Of a stretch of 64,000 bases of DNA, positions 45,932 through 55,911 are shown piece by piece (position 1 is the stretch's first letter; each line of letters opens with the position of its first letter). The stretch is from assembly GCA_964645625.1 (NCBI GenBank), contig CAZYAI010000004.1:42077-106076 (forward strand), written 5' to 3'. Origin of the DNA: AB-137-C09 sp964645625 (GTDB lineage Bacteria; Pseudomonadota; Zetaproteobacteria; Mariprofundales; Mariprofundaceae). The notes beneath the pieces are model-generated. The model made no database searches. It saw only the letters and a list, made by a program, of their open reading frames with translations, and was not told the DNA's origin. Made by a program: the position numbers and the translations under genes.

Positions 45932-46318
45932 CTACGCCGGTACAATCAGTAACGCGCCACTCATAAAAACAAACAAGCGAAGAATCACAAATGATCGCGC
46001 CTGCATTTGATGATTTTTTCGCTCTGCATCTGGCTGTTGCAACATCTGACGACCCGACAACATCTGAAACCCATATAAGGCATATAAGCTAATCACCAAA
46101 ATCAAATGCGCCCACAAAGCAAAAGAAAGCAACTCTTGATGAACCACCAAACGCGTATACCAATCATGCGTAAGGTAAAGATAAACAGGGAACAACACAT
46201 CAAACAAACACAATGCAGCCATCATGGCAGCATGTAAGCTATGCCGCTTACGCAATACAAGCGCGAAAAACAACCAAACAAAACTCATTAACACCAACAG
46301 CACAGACGTTGTCATCAA
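45932..46318 (-). CDS. Four-helix membrane protein of unknown function
   Basis: A 128-residue protein that is almost wholly hydrophobic. There are about four transmembrane segments (residues ~5-20, 30-48, 62-84, 110-127) and His residues at the helix ends (RHSLHAAMM, VVHQELLSF, LWAHLIL). It overlaps the PilU-like gene by 4 bases. I do not recognise a family; the His placement is loosely like heme-binding membrane proteins, which is speculative. Confidence 0.65.
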   Translation of the reverse strand: MMTTSVLLVLMSFVWLFFALVLRKRHSLHAAMMAALCLFDVLFPVYLYLTHDWYTRLVVHQELLSFALWAHLILVISLYALYGFQMLSGRQMLQQPDAERKNHQMQARSFVILRLFVFMSGALLIVPA

Positions 46319-47421
46319 TCTTCTAAACCTAAACGCATAGCAAAGTCCTCTTTGAATACAGCCGCTGCTTTAGCCTCTTCATACTCAACCTCATCATTTT
46401 CAACCAAACGCTGAAGATGTTGATCAAAGGTCTGACTGCCATACAGCGAATAACCATTTTCCATCGCCTTAGGAATTTCAGACCAACGATCTGGGTCTAG
46501 AATAAAGTGTTTAATCACCGAGTTCACAACCATAATCTCTTGCGCTGCGGCACGCCCTTTTCCGCCCTTCAAAGGAAGTAACTTTTGCACCACCACGGCA
46601 CGCAAATTTTCGGCCAATCGCTCGCGAATAGCCTCTTGCTCATCAGCACCAAAAGCAGCCATCAACCGCTGCATCGTACCAATAGCCGTAGTAGCATGTA
46701 CGGTTGCCATAACCAAATGCCCTGTCTCAGCCGCCTGTAGCGCAAGCTGAATCACCTCACGATCACGTGCTTCACCAGCGACGATAATATCGGGTGCTTC
46801 ACGCAGCGCATCCATCAAGCCTTGGGTGTAACTCATCACATCCACGCCGACCTGACGTTGACTGACTGTTCCTTTATGCGTGGTACCGTAACGAAACTCC
46901 ATCGGATCTTCCAAGGTCACCACATGCACAGGTTTAGTAACGACAATATGCTGCAACATCGCCGCCATCGTCGTCGATTTACCCGAACCCGTAGCACCAG
47001 CCATAAGAATAAGACCGTTACGCGCATTGCATATCTCATTGATTACAGGCGGTGAGCGCAAATCCTCAAAAGTAGGAATATCTTTAGGAATCACACGTGA
47101 TACGATACCAAAATTATTATTGGTGCGCAGCACATGAATACGAAAATGCGCCACATCCTCCAATGAATATTGAAAATCAAGGTTATTGCTTGCCTCAATA
47201 TCCACCTTCATAAACGAGGAACGCAACATATGTTTAATCATATCAATCACTTGATTACGATCTGGCGGCGGGATTTTTTTGGGCGATACGCTAATCCACT
47301 CACCATTGATGCGCATGCGTATGCGGTCACCTGTACGCACCAACAGATCCGATGCCTTATGCCGTGTCGAAGCAAGCAAAAGGTCATCAATCAGATGCCA
47401 TTTTTCATTAGAGTCAGCCAT
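46315..47421 (-). CDS. PilT/PilU family ATPase, third paralog
   Basis: A 368-residue retraction-ATPase-like protein with Walker A GATGSGKSTT, an Asp box VVTLEDPMEF, Walker B IIVAGEARDREV and a His box ATVHATTAIGTMQRL. In the Walker B region it has GEARD where PilT has GEMRD. The PilT AIRNLIRE segment is VNSVIKHFILD. It is more divergent than the two upstream paralogs. It shares one base with the pilU stop. Confidence 0.88.
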   Translation of the reverse strand: MADSNEKWHLIDDLLLASTRHKASDLLVRTGDRIRMRINGEWISVSPKKIPPPDRNQVIDMIKHMLRSSFMKVDIEASNNLDFQYSLEDVAHFRIHVLRTNNNFGIVSRVIPKDIPTFEDLRSPPVINEICNARNGLILMAGATGSGKSTTMAAMLQHIVVTKPVHVVTLEDPMEFRYGTTHKGTVSQRQVGVDVMSYTQGLMDALREAPDIIVAGEARDREVIQLALQAAETGHLVMATVHATTAIGTMQRLMAAFGADEQEAIRERLAENLRAVVVQKLLPLKGGKGRAAAQEIMVVNSVIKHFILDPDRWSEIPKAMENGYSLYGSQTFDQHLQRLVENDEVEYEEAKAAAVFKEDFAMRLGLED

Positions 47422-48569
47422 CAGATTCGCAACTCATTATCACCCATAGCATCAAGCTGATCCATACCATCGCTATCACTACTCTCAAGCTTCGCCATTT
47501 TAATTTTCAAACGCAAATCATTCATCGCATCAGAGTTAACCAACGCCGTCTCTTCGGAAATAAAGCCTTCACGCCACAGACGCAGCAAATGCTGGTCGAA
47601 AGACTGCATACCATATTTCTCACCCGCTTCCATCGCCTCTTTAATCTCACCCACTGACCACTTTTCGATCAGATCAGCAATACGCGGTGTATTGACCAAA
47701 ATTTCAATCGCAGCCTTACGCCCATCATCCACTGTTTTCACCAAGCGTTGTGAAATCACAGCTTTAAGGTTCAACGCCATATTCAAACGTATTTGCGAAT
47801 GCGTCTCTTCTGGGAAGAAATTAAGAATTCGCTCTAAGGTTTGATTGGCATTATTAGCATGCAACGTACCGACGCACAAATGCCCTGTTTCAGCAAATTC
47901 CAAAGCATGTTCCATGGTCTCGCGATCACGAATTTCGCCCACCAAAATCACATCAGGTGCCTGCCGCAAGGTGTTTTTCAACGCTGCTTTAAAACTAACT
48001 GTATCAGTACCAACCTCACGCTGCGTAATCACACACTTTTTATGCTTGTGAACAAACTCAATAGGATCTTCAATGGTAATAATATGACCTTGTTGATTGC
48101 TATTGCGGTAGTCCAACAAAGCCGCCATCGAAGTGGATTTACCTGAACTGGTAGCCCCCACCATCAACACCAAACCGCGCTTGGCCATAATAACCTCTAA
48201 CATCACGGGAGGCAGATCAAGCTGCTCAGCGGTAGGCACATCGGTAGTAATTTTACGAATTACCATCCCCACATCACCACGCTGACGAAAAATATTCACA
48301 CGGAAACGCCCCATACCCTCATAAGCGACGGCAAGATTCATCTCCATCTCTTCAGCAAAAACAGCACGCTGCTTTTCAGTCATGGTGGCATTGGCAAGCT
48401 GCTCGGTTTGCACTGCATTAAGCGGCGGCTGCTTCAGGGGGATTACTGCCCCTTTAATGCGATAGGCAGGTGCAAGCCCCGATGCAATATATAAATCTGA
48501 TGCATCCTGCTTGACCATCACCATCAGCAATCGCTTAATGGATAGTTTCTCTGGTTCTTGCGCACTCAT
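47421..48569 (-). CDS. pilU: Type IV pilus ATPase PilU
   Basis: A 382-residue PilU-type ATPase: an N-terminal domain, Walker A GATSSGKSTSM, IITIEDPIEF, ILVGEIRDRET and GTLHANNANQTLERIL. The C-terminal tail is extended and acidic (SSDSDGMDQLDAMGD). PilU supports PilT in pilus retraction. It lies directly downstream of pilT with 24 bases between. Confidence 0.92.
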   Translation of the reverse strand: MSAQEPEKLSIKRLLMVMVKQDASDLYIASGLAPAYRIKGAVIPLKQPPLNAVQTEQLANATMTEKQRAVFAEEMEMNLAVAYEGMGRFRVNIFRQRGDVGMVIRKITTDVPTAEQLDLPPVMLEVIMAKRGLVLMVGATSSGKSTSMAALLDYRNSNQQGHIITIEDPIEFVHKHKKCVITQREVGTDTVSFKAALKNTLRQAPDVILVGEIRDRETMEHALEFAETGHLCVGTLHANNANQTLERILNFFPEETHSQIRLNMALNLKAVISQRLVKTVDDGRKAAIEILVNTPRIADLIEKWSVGEIKEAMEAGEKYGMQSFDQHLLRLWREGFISEETALVNSDAMNDLRLKIKMAKLESSDSDGMDQLDAMGDNELRI

Positions 48570-48593
48570 AACTGTTGCATCCTTGTTGTCATA

Positions 48594-49640
48594 TTAGTTG
48601 GGTGAAAATAGTTTTTTATCATTGGCTTTCTCAAATGCCGCTGCTTCGGTGATTTTACGCTCTGCCACCAAACGTTTAAGGTTCATATCCAAGGTTTGCA
48701 TACCATCGCGTTGCCCTGTTTGCATGACCGAAACCATTTGGGGAATTTTATTTTCACGAATCAAGTTACGTACCGCTGGCGTGCCCAACATAATCTCATG
48801 CGCTGCGACACGACCATGACCATCCGCAGTTTTGATCAACGCTTGCGAAATCACTGCCTTAAGAGACTCAGACAACATCGCACGCACCATGTCTTTTTCT
48901 GCAGCAGGAAACACATCAATAATACGGTCAATCGTTTTAGGCGCAGAGGAGGTATGCAGTGTACCAAACACCATATGACCTGTTTCAGCAGCAGAAAGTG
49001 CCAATGCAATCGTTTCCAAATCACGCATTTCACCAACCAGAATCACATCGGGATCTTCACGCAAAGCAGCCTTCAAAGCATTGGCAAACGATTTAGTATG
49101 CGGGCCCAATTCACGTTGAGAGATCAAGCTACTTTTCGATTGGTGAACAAACTCAATCGGGTCTTCAACGGTCAGAATATGACCTTTTTCTTCTTGATTT
49201 CGATAATCCATCATGGCTGCCAAGGTTGTCGATTTACCCGAACCTGTCGACCCTGTAACCAAGCAAATACCACGCGGCAACATCGCAATTTCTTTAAAAA
49301 TATCAGGGCAACGCAACTTTTCGATGCTCAACACTTCTGTTGGAATATTACGAAACACCGCACTCAAACCGCGATTCTGCTTAAATACATTGACACGAAA
49401 ACGGGCTATATCACCCAAGGCAAAAGAAAAGTCCAACTCAAATTTTTCTTCAAACACCTTACGTTGTTCATCGTTCATAATATCGTAAACCATCGATTGA
49501 ACGACATTATCACTCAATTCAGGCATCTTGATTTTAGTCATATCGCCATGAATACGAATCATCGGCGGCACGCCCGCTGACACATGTAAGTCAGATGCGT
49601 CATTTTTCACCATGAAGGCCAAGAGTTCAGAAATATCCAT
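48594..49640 (-). CDS. pilT: Type IV pilus retraction ATPase PilT
   Basis: A 348-residue hexameric ATPase with Walker A GSTGSGKST, LTVEDPIEF, Walker B ILVGEMRDLET, HTSSAPKTIDR and the C-terminal AVRNLIRE motif needed for retraction. It powers twitching motility and DNA uptake. It is the first gene of a pilT-pilU-pilU2 array. Confidence 0.95.
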   Translation of the reverse strand: MDISELLAFMVKNDASDLHVSAGVPPMIRIHGDMTKIKMPELSDNVVQSMVYDIMNDEQRKVFEEKFELDFSFALGDIARFRVNVFKQNRGLSAVFRNIPTEVLSIEKLRCPDIFKEIAMLPRGICLVTGSTGSGKSTTLAAMMDYRNQEEKGHILTVEDPIEFVHQSKSSLISQRELGPHTKSFANALKAALREDPDVILVGEMRDLETIALALSAAETGHMVFGTLHTSSAPKTIDRIIDVFPAAEKDMVRAMLSESLKAVISQALIKTADGHGRVAAHEIMLGTPAVRNLIRENKIPQMVSVMQTGQRDGMQTLDMNLKRLVAERKITEAAAFEKANDKKLFSPN

Positions 49641-49664
49641 TATTCCCCCATTGTTCAGTCATCA

Positions 49665-50693
49665 CTACTTCACTGCCGGGAGCATAGAGTAAGCTCCTCG
49701 GAGCTGCAAGTCTTGGCGCATTTTGTCATCACCATAAAGCTGATAATCCGAATCAATCAATAAATAGCTGATATGTTGCTGATTTAACACTGGCAGCAAC
49801 GATGCTCCCGCAACAAACAAGGCTGTACTCCAAGCATCAGCAGCCGTAGCGGTCGGCGCAATAATCGTACTGCTGTGCGCCACCATTGCAGGGTAGCCCC
49901 GCTTAGGGTCAAGAATATGGTGGTAGCGTTTACCCTGCCAAACAAAAAAACGCTCATAATCCCCCGAAGTCACCACGCTTTGATTGCCCGATAAAGACAA
50001 CACCCCAACAACAGCACCTTGCCGTTGCGGGTCACGAATCCCAACCCGCCACGGTCGCTCACCATGGCGACCACTCAAGCGAATATCACCACCAGCATTA
50101 ATCATCGCATTCACCATACCATAGTGCTGTAATACTGCCATTCCCTGATCCAAGGCATAACCTTTGGCTATCCCTCCCAAGTCTAGCTTACAATCGCCAT
50201 GACTACGCAACCAATGACCATCATCACGCGATAAACAGCCCACCATCGGTCGCGCCATCATCGCCTGAATCACCGCATCCGCAGGAGGATGCTCCGATGG
50301 CGTTGGCAAAGAAAAACCCCACAGTACGTCCAACGCCCCTAAACTTACCGAAAAAGCGCCATCACTCGCATCACCGATCCTCATCGCTTGCTGCAATAAA
50401 GCATCCAAAGCAGGCGGCATCACAACAGCTTGCAAAGGCTCACTGCGGTTAAAACGCTTCACCGCATTATCGCCATCACCATAAATAGTCATATCCCGCT
50501 CAATACCCTGCATGACCGCAGCAGCAGCACTGATTGCTTCCCCTGCACTGGATTCATCATCACTCACAATGGTAAAAGTCACCATCGTTCCCATTATAAA
50601 GCGCGTCTCGTGAACCTCTTGCGGCGAGGATTGACAAGCAACCAACAACAGCGTGATAGCAATCACAGCAGGGCGATGCCACCTAGCCAGCAT
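49665..50693 (-). CDS. apbE: FAD:protein FMN transferase, lipoprotein
   Basis: A ~342-residue ApbE protein. The start at 50693 gives a lipoprotein signal with lipobox LVAC. The mature protein has TRFIMGTMVTF, LDLGGIAKGYALDQ, NAGGDIRLSG and the metal-binding site APTATAADAWSTALFV. It attaches FMN to Thr/Ser of flavoproteins such as Rnf or Nqr subunits, which are not in this window. Confidence 0.93.
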   Translation of the reverse strand: MLARWHRPAVIAITLLLVACQSSPQEVHETRFIMGTMVTFTIVSDDESSAGEAISAAAAVMQGIERDMTIYGDGDNAVKRFNRSEPLQAVVMPPALDALLQQAMRIGDASDGAFSVSLGALDVLWGFSLPTPSEHPPADAVIQAMMARPMVGCLSRDDGHWLRSHGDCKLDLGGIAKGYALDQGMAVLQHYGMVNAMINAGGDIRLSGRHGERPWRVGIRDPQRQGAVVGVLSLSGNQSVVTSGDYERFFVWQGKRYHHILDPKRGYPAMVAHSSTIIAPTATAADAWSTALFVAGASLLPVLNQQHISYLLIDSDYQLYGDDKMRQDLQLRGAYSMLPAVK

Positions 50694-50898
50694 GAGTGAC
50701 CATACAGTCGAATACATCATGGTAATAAAATTTCCTATACTTCATCGGTAAAAAGCTCCATGATTGCGCCTGCCGCAGTGACCATCACTGCAACAAACCA
50801 TGATTGATCGGTGAATTCATGCACTTTATTCTCACTCCCAGCTCTGACATGCCACCCACGGCCACCACCCGCGCTGTCAGCACGAGGCGCGCTTTGCG

Positions 50899-53145
50899 AT
50901 GAACCATAAGCATCTACACACCATGACTTTAACGCGCATCCCAGAAAAAATGCGCAAGTTTAACATCAGCCTACCACTTACCGATCGCTTTCTTATTGAT
51001 GTCGCACGCGTATTAGAACCCGTAAAATTCAGTAAGGGCACCGTCATGTTTCATCAAGGTGACCCTGCCGACTGTATGTATCTCATCGACTCAGGCAAGT
51101 TGGAGGTCAGCGTCACCACCTCTGCCAACACGCAACTGGTGGTCAGCACCTTAAGCGAGGGCGAACTGGTCGGCGAGATGGCTTTGGTGGTCGATTTACG
51201 CCGCAGCGCCACCATCACCGTGCTTGAAGATGCAGAACTATTACGCTTAGCCAAACACGATTTTGACACCCTTACCATCAACCACCCAGCCCTACTCAAA
51301 GAGTTTGGTAATTACATCAAACCTCGCTTACAGGGTGACCGACTCGCCACCATCATCACCAGCTTGTTTGGGCACATGGAGCTGGATACATTCAAAGACT
51401 TTTCAGACCGTTTAGAGTGGGTTTGTTTAGATGCTGGGGAAGTGTTGTTTAATGAAAGTGATTACGGTGATTGCATGTACATCGTGGTGAATGGTCGCCT
51501 CGGTGTTGTCCCTGATGGTGACTTAAGCAACGAACATCTGTTAGGTGAGGTACGCCCTGGCGAATCCATTGGCGAGTTTTCTGTTTTTACCGAAGAGAAA
51601 CGTAATTCCACAGTCTTTGCCATCCGTGACAGTAATATTGTAAAATTAACGGCAAAAAACTTCTTTGAACTGTCCGAAACGCACCCTAAAACCATGTTCT
51701 CCATCACCCGCAGTATTATCCAACGCTATCAACGCGGTAACAAACATGGATTAGCAAACAACGATAAAAACGGCATGAACCTCACCGTTGTGTATATCGG
51801 TGAACTTGGACGTAACATTCATTTTGCTGATTTACTCAATAATGGTCTGACCGAATACGGCAAAACATTACACCTAAATAGCCAAAGCTTTGACCGTGCC
51901 TTTGGCAAAAAAGGCGCGGCGCAAACATCGGCTGAATATGCCGCCGATATTGCCATTATTTCGTGGTTGAATGACCGCGAGGTTGAAGAAAATTACATCA
52001 TCTACGAAGTGGATGATACCATGAACGAATGGAGTAAACGCTGTATTCGTCAAGCCGATCGTATTCTTATTGTCGCAGATTCCTCAGCATCACCAGAACT
52101 AAGTGAGGTTGAACAACACATCCAACGCTTCAATCCACGCGCCCGCCAAGAGCTGGTATTACTTCATCAAGACCTCCCTTATGGTCACCCCATTGGTACA
52201 GAATTGTGGCTGAATGCGCGCAACGTCAAAACCCATCACCATTTACGGATCAAGGAACGATTAGATTACAAACGCCTATGCCGTCGTTTGACATCCAATG
52301 GTGCAGGTCTGGTACTCAGCGGCGGCGGTGCGCGAGGGCTGTCACACATCGGCGTGGTACGCGCCTTGATGGAGGCTGGCATCGAAATCGACTTCATTGG
52401 CGGCACCAGCATGGGAGCCTTGCTGGCAGGTGTGTTTGCCACAGGACGCAGCTATGAAGAAGTCTTGGAGTTGGTACAACAATACTCATCGCCCAGCGTA
52501 TTGATGGATTACACCCTGCCCACAACCTCGTTAATCAAGACGGCAAAAGTCACGAAGATTTTGCAGGACATGTATGGCGATTTACGCATCGAAGACCTCA
52601 TGATGCCGTTTTTCTGCATGTCCACCAATTTAACCCGTGCGAAGGCTGTTATTCATCAACGGGGGCCACTATGGGAAGCGGTTCGCGCCAGCGTAGCAAT
52701 TCCTGCCATTTTCTCCCCTTTCTGCGCCGAAGGTGATATCTTGGTTGATGGCGGCGTGATGAACAACCTCCCCATTGATGTCATGCATGGTATATCCGAA
52801 CAAGGACTACTGATTGCTGTCAACGCCAGCCCAGAAATGGACATGAACCAAAACTACCGCTTTTCATCCAGCTTTTCTGGCTGGAAGGCGTTGGTGGACA
52901 AATTCAATCCCTTTTCTACAGGTGAACATGCACCGCAGATTATGAACATCATGATGCGCACCATTGAGGTTAATACCGTATCCCATTTGGACGATAGCAA
53001 AGAACTTACCGATATGTTCATCCAACCTCCCATCCACAAATTCAGCATCAAGGATTTTGATGCCTACGAAGCAATCATCGAAGTAGGCTATCAAGAAGGG
53101 AAACGGTGTATTGCCGAATGGCAAAAACATGGCAAGTGCCATTGA
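50899..53145 (+). CDS. Patatin-like phospholipase with two cyclic-nucleotide-binding domains (NTE family)
   Basis: A 748-residue protein. Two cNMP-binding domains (residues ~20-140 and ~150-270, e.g. FHQGDPADCMYLIDSGKLEV and LFNESDYGDCMYIVVNGRLGV) are followed by a ~150-residue middle region. The patatin domain has oxyanion loop GGGARGLSHIG near 475, nucleophile GTSMG near 503 and catalytic DGG near 617. This is the architecture of neuropathy target esterase homologues. It probably hydrolyses phospholipids or lysophospholipids at the inner membrane; the cNMP domains may be structural. Confidence 0.92.
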   Translation: MNHKHLHTMTLTRIPEKMRKFNISLPLTDRFLIDVARVLEPVKFSKGTVMFHQGDPADCMYLIDSGKLEVSVTTSANTQLVVSTLSEGELVGEMALVVDLRRSATITVLEDAELLRLAKHDFDTLTINHPALLKEFGNYIKPRLQGDRLATIITSLFGHMELDTFKDFSDRLEWVCLDAGEVLFNESDYGDCMYIVVNGRLGVVPDGDLSNEHLLGEVRPGESIGEFSVFTEEKRNSTVFAIRDSNIVKLTAKNFFELSETHPKTMFSITRSIIQRYQRGNKHGLANNDKNGMNLTVVYIGELGRNIHFADLLNNGLTEYGKTLHLNSQSFDRAFGKKGAAQTSAEYAADIAIISWLNDREVEENYIIYEVDDTMNEWSKRCIRQADRILIVADSSASPELSEVEQHIQRFNPRARQELVLLHQDLPYGHPIGTELWLNARNVKTHHHLRIKERLDYKRLCRRLTSNGAGLVLSGGGARGLSHIGVVRALMEAGIEIDFIGGTSMGALLAGVFATGRSYEEVLELVQQYSSPSVLMDYTLPTTSLIKTAKVTKILQDMYGDLRIEDLMMPFFCMSTNLTRAKAVIHQRGPLWEAVRASVAIPAIFSPFCAEGDILVDGGVMNNLPIDVMHGISEQGLLIAVNASPEMDMNQNYRFSSSFSGWKALVDKFNPFSTGEHAPQIMNIMMRTIEVNTVSHLDDSKELTDMFIQPPIHKFSIKDFDAYEAIIEVGYQEGKRCIAEWQKHGKCH

Positions 53146-53157
53146 TTACTAACATCT

Positions 53158-53226
53158 AACGAGCACGCGTTCTGCCCCCTGCGCCATGGAGTATCGCCGC
53201 ATAGCACGTCAAAACGCGATGCCCGT
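53158..53226. repeat. Structured intergenic repeat, copy 4
   Basis: GAGC-aC-GCGTTcTG on the left pairs with CaAAACGC-gaTGCcC on the right. The core has CCATGGagtatcgCCGCATAGCACGTCAAAA, similar to copy 2 in the GCATAGC..GTCAAAA part. It begins about 12 bases after the patatin gene stop. Confidence 0.45.
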
Positions 53227-53575
53227 TCGTTGTCTAATAAGCCGACAATACTTTACCCCTATTAAACGCAAACCACTCCTCCATTTACCCCCACATTTCA
53301 GCGGCAAACACTTCCTTGACTTGCAAAGCATAACTGCGGCAGTATGTTCCTGGTTGTCTCGAACAACTCATGAACACCCCTGTTTGATGGCACTAAACCT
53401 TTATGTATGATGCATGGTTAGCATCGTTGTGCAAGCCACGCAACAAATGTGCAGGGATTTTTTGACCCGCTATAGCTAAGCTATTCATAGTGCAGGGGTA
53501 ATAAAAGGCGGCATACGTTAAGGCGTGATTGCATGAGTTGTTTCAGCAGTTTTACTTATAAGTAGTTGAGCATAT

Positions 53576-53706
53576 TTATTTTAACATTTCTACCGACGGA
53601 TATTTCGCGATATTCAAGGCACAAAAACGGACGTATAGCACCGCTATATAACGTTTTTGTAACGCCGAAGATCGTGAAATAAACAAGATTAAAAATGTTA
53701 AAATAA
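53576..53706. repeat. 131-base long imperfect hairpin upstream of the GGDEF gene
   Basis: The arms TTATTTTAACATTT (53,576-53,589) and AAATGTTAAAATAA (53,693-53,706) are perfect inverted copies. Further paired blocks inside are ATTTCGCGAT/ATCGTGAAAT, ACAAAAACG/CGTTTTTGT and a GTATAGC-acc-GCTATA tip. Pairing along nearly the whole length suggests a foldback transposable element or a structured leader RNA. Confidence 0.7.
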
Positions 53707-53751
53707 TTATGGACGGCTACTTAACATAAACAAATAACGATGGGAGGGGAC

Positions 53752-55911
53752 ATGACTGGATTCATCAACGATGATGCACCCGAGCAAGGTATGCGTAAAG
53801 CGGGTGATTTATTACACACGCATGACCGCATCATCTCTATTGTTCTCGATCATGTAAAAAGCGCGGTTATTTCTGTCGATGAAGCAGGCGGAATCCTGAC
53901 CGTTAACCGTGCGGCATGCACCATTTTGGAATACCGTGAAGATGAACTACTGGCACTCAACCTTGGTGAAGTACTCAACTTACCGCAAATCAATCGTCGA
54001 GGAATCAGCTTTTTAGTCGATCACCTACACGATGGTAAAACCACCGAATTCACCTTCAGTCCACAAGCCAAACTGGCGATGATTGCCAAGCTTTCAGTCA
54101 CCGAAGCAGAATTAGACGGTGAAAAAATATTCGTCGTCGTTTTTGATGATATAACACCCCTACGTGAGGCAGCCAACACCATCCGCAGTTTAGCAAGCTT
54201 CCCTGATGAAAGCCCCATGCCCATCATGCGCTACGCCGCCAATGGTAACTGCTTGTATGCCAACATGCCGGCCAAACAACTCATGAAGCAAATCACTGCC
54301 GATAATATGAAAGATGATTGGCTAGAACTGGTTGCCTCCGTCCAACACAGCATGCAACAAACCGAAGCCAACTGGGTTATTGAGGGGCAGGTCTTCAAAT
54401 GCCTGTTTGTTCCTGTGTGTGATGAATACGTAAACATTTATTTACGCAATGTCACACAAGAAGTCGCCCTGCTTGATGAAATGGAACAATGCGTCAAAGC
54501 GCGTACCCGCGAACTGCGTGAAGCCAATGAGTACCTCAAAAAAGAAATCATGGTACGCATGGAAACCGAAAAAAAATTACGCCACCTATCTTTCAAAGAC
54601 CCTTTAACAGGTTTAGCAAACCGCCGTCTATTTATGGAGCGGTTGGAACATGCACTACGTTTAGCGCAACGCAGCAGTGCTCGCTTGGCCGTTGTTTTTA
54701 TGGACTTAGATCGCTTTAAACTGGTCAACGATACGCTGGGGCATGATGTCGGAGATCAATTGCTGATTCAGGTTGCCGAACGCTTAACCCACTGCCTACG
54801 CAAGAGCGATACGCTTGCTCGCCTCGGTGGCGATGAGTTTGCTGCTATTTTCGAGCAAATCGTCTCCAATGAAGATCTTGAAATGGTTGCGGAAAAAATT
54901 CGCACGGCTCTGATCACCCCTTTTATTTTGGGTGATGAAAAAGTCAGCGTTGGTTGCAGTATCGGTATTAGCTTTTTCCCCGAACATGGTGCCTCAATCA
55001 ACAGCCTGCTTAAAGCCGCTGATATTGCTATGTATAAAGCAAAAACACAGCGTAACACCTATTGCATCTACGAGCAGAACCTATCTGACCGTACAATTTT
55101 GGCGCAAGAGCTCAGCTTCGCCTTGGAACGCAATGAATTTTTCCTCATGTTCCAACCGATTGTCGACACGCTGGCGCAACGCATCAACGGCTTTGAGGCA
55201 TTAACGTACTGGAAGAATTCTACCTTAGGCACCGTTGCCCCCCAAGACTTCATCGCCATTGCTGAATCCAGCGGTCTGGTTGCAGTGATAGATATGTGGA
55301 AAATCCAGCAGGGCTGCCAAACCTTGGCACACTGGGCTACGCTGTCCAACGAACAGATGATGATGACCTTGGATATATCGTATGATACGCTACTGCGTGA
55401 TGAATTGAGCGCGCAGGTTGAACAGCTGTTACAACAGCATCATATTCAAGCACAACAGTTGGAATTCTCATTCTCCGAATTTGTTGCCATGAAAGCATCA
55501 GAAAAGGCGAGTCAATCACTCAATGATTTACTTGAACTGGGTATTAAAATATCCATCAACAACTTTGGTGCTGGCTACTCCTCGCTGAACTTATTACGCA
55601 GCCTACCGATCCAAGCTTTACGTATTGACCGTACATTCATTCGCGACCTCAACGTCGATGAAGATGATCAAGTCATTGTTAAAATGATTGTCCACCTCGC
55701 CCAATTACTCAATATCGGTGTCGTAGCAGATGGCGTAGAAAGCGCGAAAAACCTATCTTTTTTACATAACCTTGGCTGCCGCTATATGCAGGGGAACTAC
55801 TTCACCCCCTTGCTCGACAACGCCCAAACCGATCAATTATTACAACAAGGGCTTGACCCTTCCCTATTTGATTGCATTCACAACAACGAACCACAAGAGA
55901 GTTTGTCATGA
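53752..55911 (+). CDS. PAS-GGDEF-EAL protein with degenerate EAL domain
   Basis: A 719-residue cytosolic protein: a PAS domain (~25-145), a second PAS-like region (~150-240), a coiled linker, GGDEF (~275-440) and EAL (~455-705). RLGGDEFAAIFE (359-363) is an intact diguanylate cyclase site. In the EAL domain, FEALTYW keeps E482 but lacks the usual Arg. The catalytic DDFGTGYSS is INNFGAGYSS, with N603 and N604 for the Asp pair, and EGVE is DGVE. c-di-GMP hydrolysis is therefore unlikely, and the EAL domain may only bind c-di-GMP. ATG 53752 has GGGAGGGG before it. The stop overlaps the next gene. Confidence 0.93.
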   Translation: MTGFINDDAPEQGMRKAGDLLHTHDRIISIVLDHVKSAVISVDEAGGILTVNRAACTILEYREDELLALNLGEVLNLPQINRRGISFLVDHLHDGKTTEFTFSPQAKLAMIAKLSVTEAELDGEKIFVVVFDDITPLREAANTIRSLASFPDESPMPIMRYAANGNCLYANMPAKQLMKQITADNMKDDWLELVASVQHSMQQTEANWVIEGQVFKCLFVPVCDEYVNIYLRNVTQEVALLDEMEQCVKARTRELREANEYLKKEIMVRMETEKKLRHLSFKDPLTGLANRRLFMERLEHALRLAQRSSARLAVVFMDLDRFKLVNDTLGHDVGDQLLIQVAERLTHCLRKSDTLARLGGDEFAAIFEQIVSNEDLEMVAEKIRTALITPFILGDEKVSVGCSIGISFFPEHGASINSLLKAADIAMYKAKTQRNTYCIYEQNLSDRTILAQELSFALERNEFFLMFQPIVDTLAQRINGFEALTYWKNSTLGTVAPQDFIAIAESSGLVAVIDMWKIQQGCQTLAHWATLSNEQMMMTLDISYDTLLRDELSAQVEQLLQQHHIQAQQLEFSFSEFVAMKASEKASQSLNDLLELGIKISINNFGAGYSSLNLLRSLPIQALRIDRTFIRDLNVDEDDQVIVKMIVHLAQLLNIGVVADGVESAKNLSFLHNLGCRYMQGNYFTPLLDNAQTDQLLQQGLDPSLFDCIHNNEPQESLS

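Larger units (their letters stand above)
53146..53751. other. 600-base intergenic region rich in palindromes
   Basis: Between the patatin gene and the GGDEF gene. No protein gene is convincing. It contains the structured repeat copy 4 (about 53,158-53,226) and a 131-base imperfect hairpin (53,576-53,706) ending 45 bases before the GGDEF start codon. Confidence 0.7.

Noticed and set aside
48696..49580. A 294-codon open frame on the plus strand opposite pilT
   Set aside because: It runs antisense to a strongly conserved PilT gene, has no recognisable domain and shows a composition typical of a shadow frame.
53186..53410. A 74-codon frame after the patatin gene
   Set aside because: It overlaps the structured repeat, has no Shine-Dalgarno and no recognisable domain.
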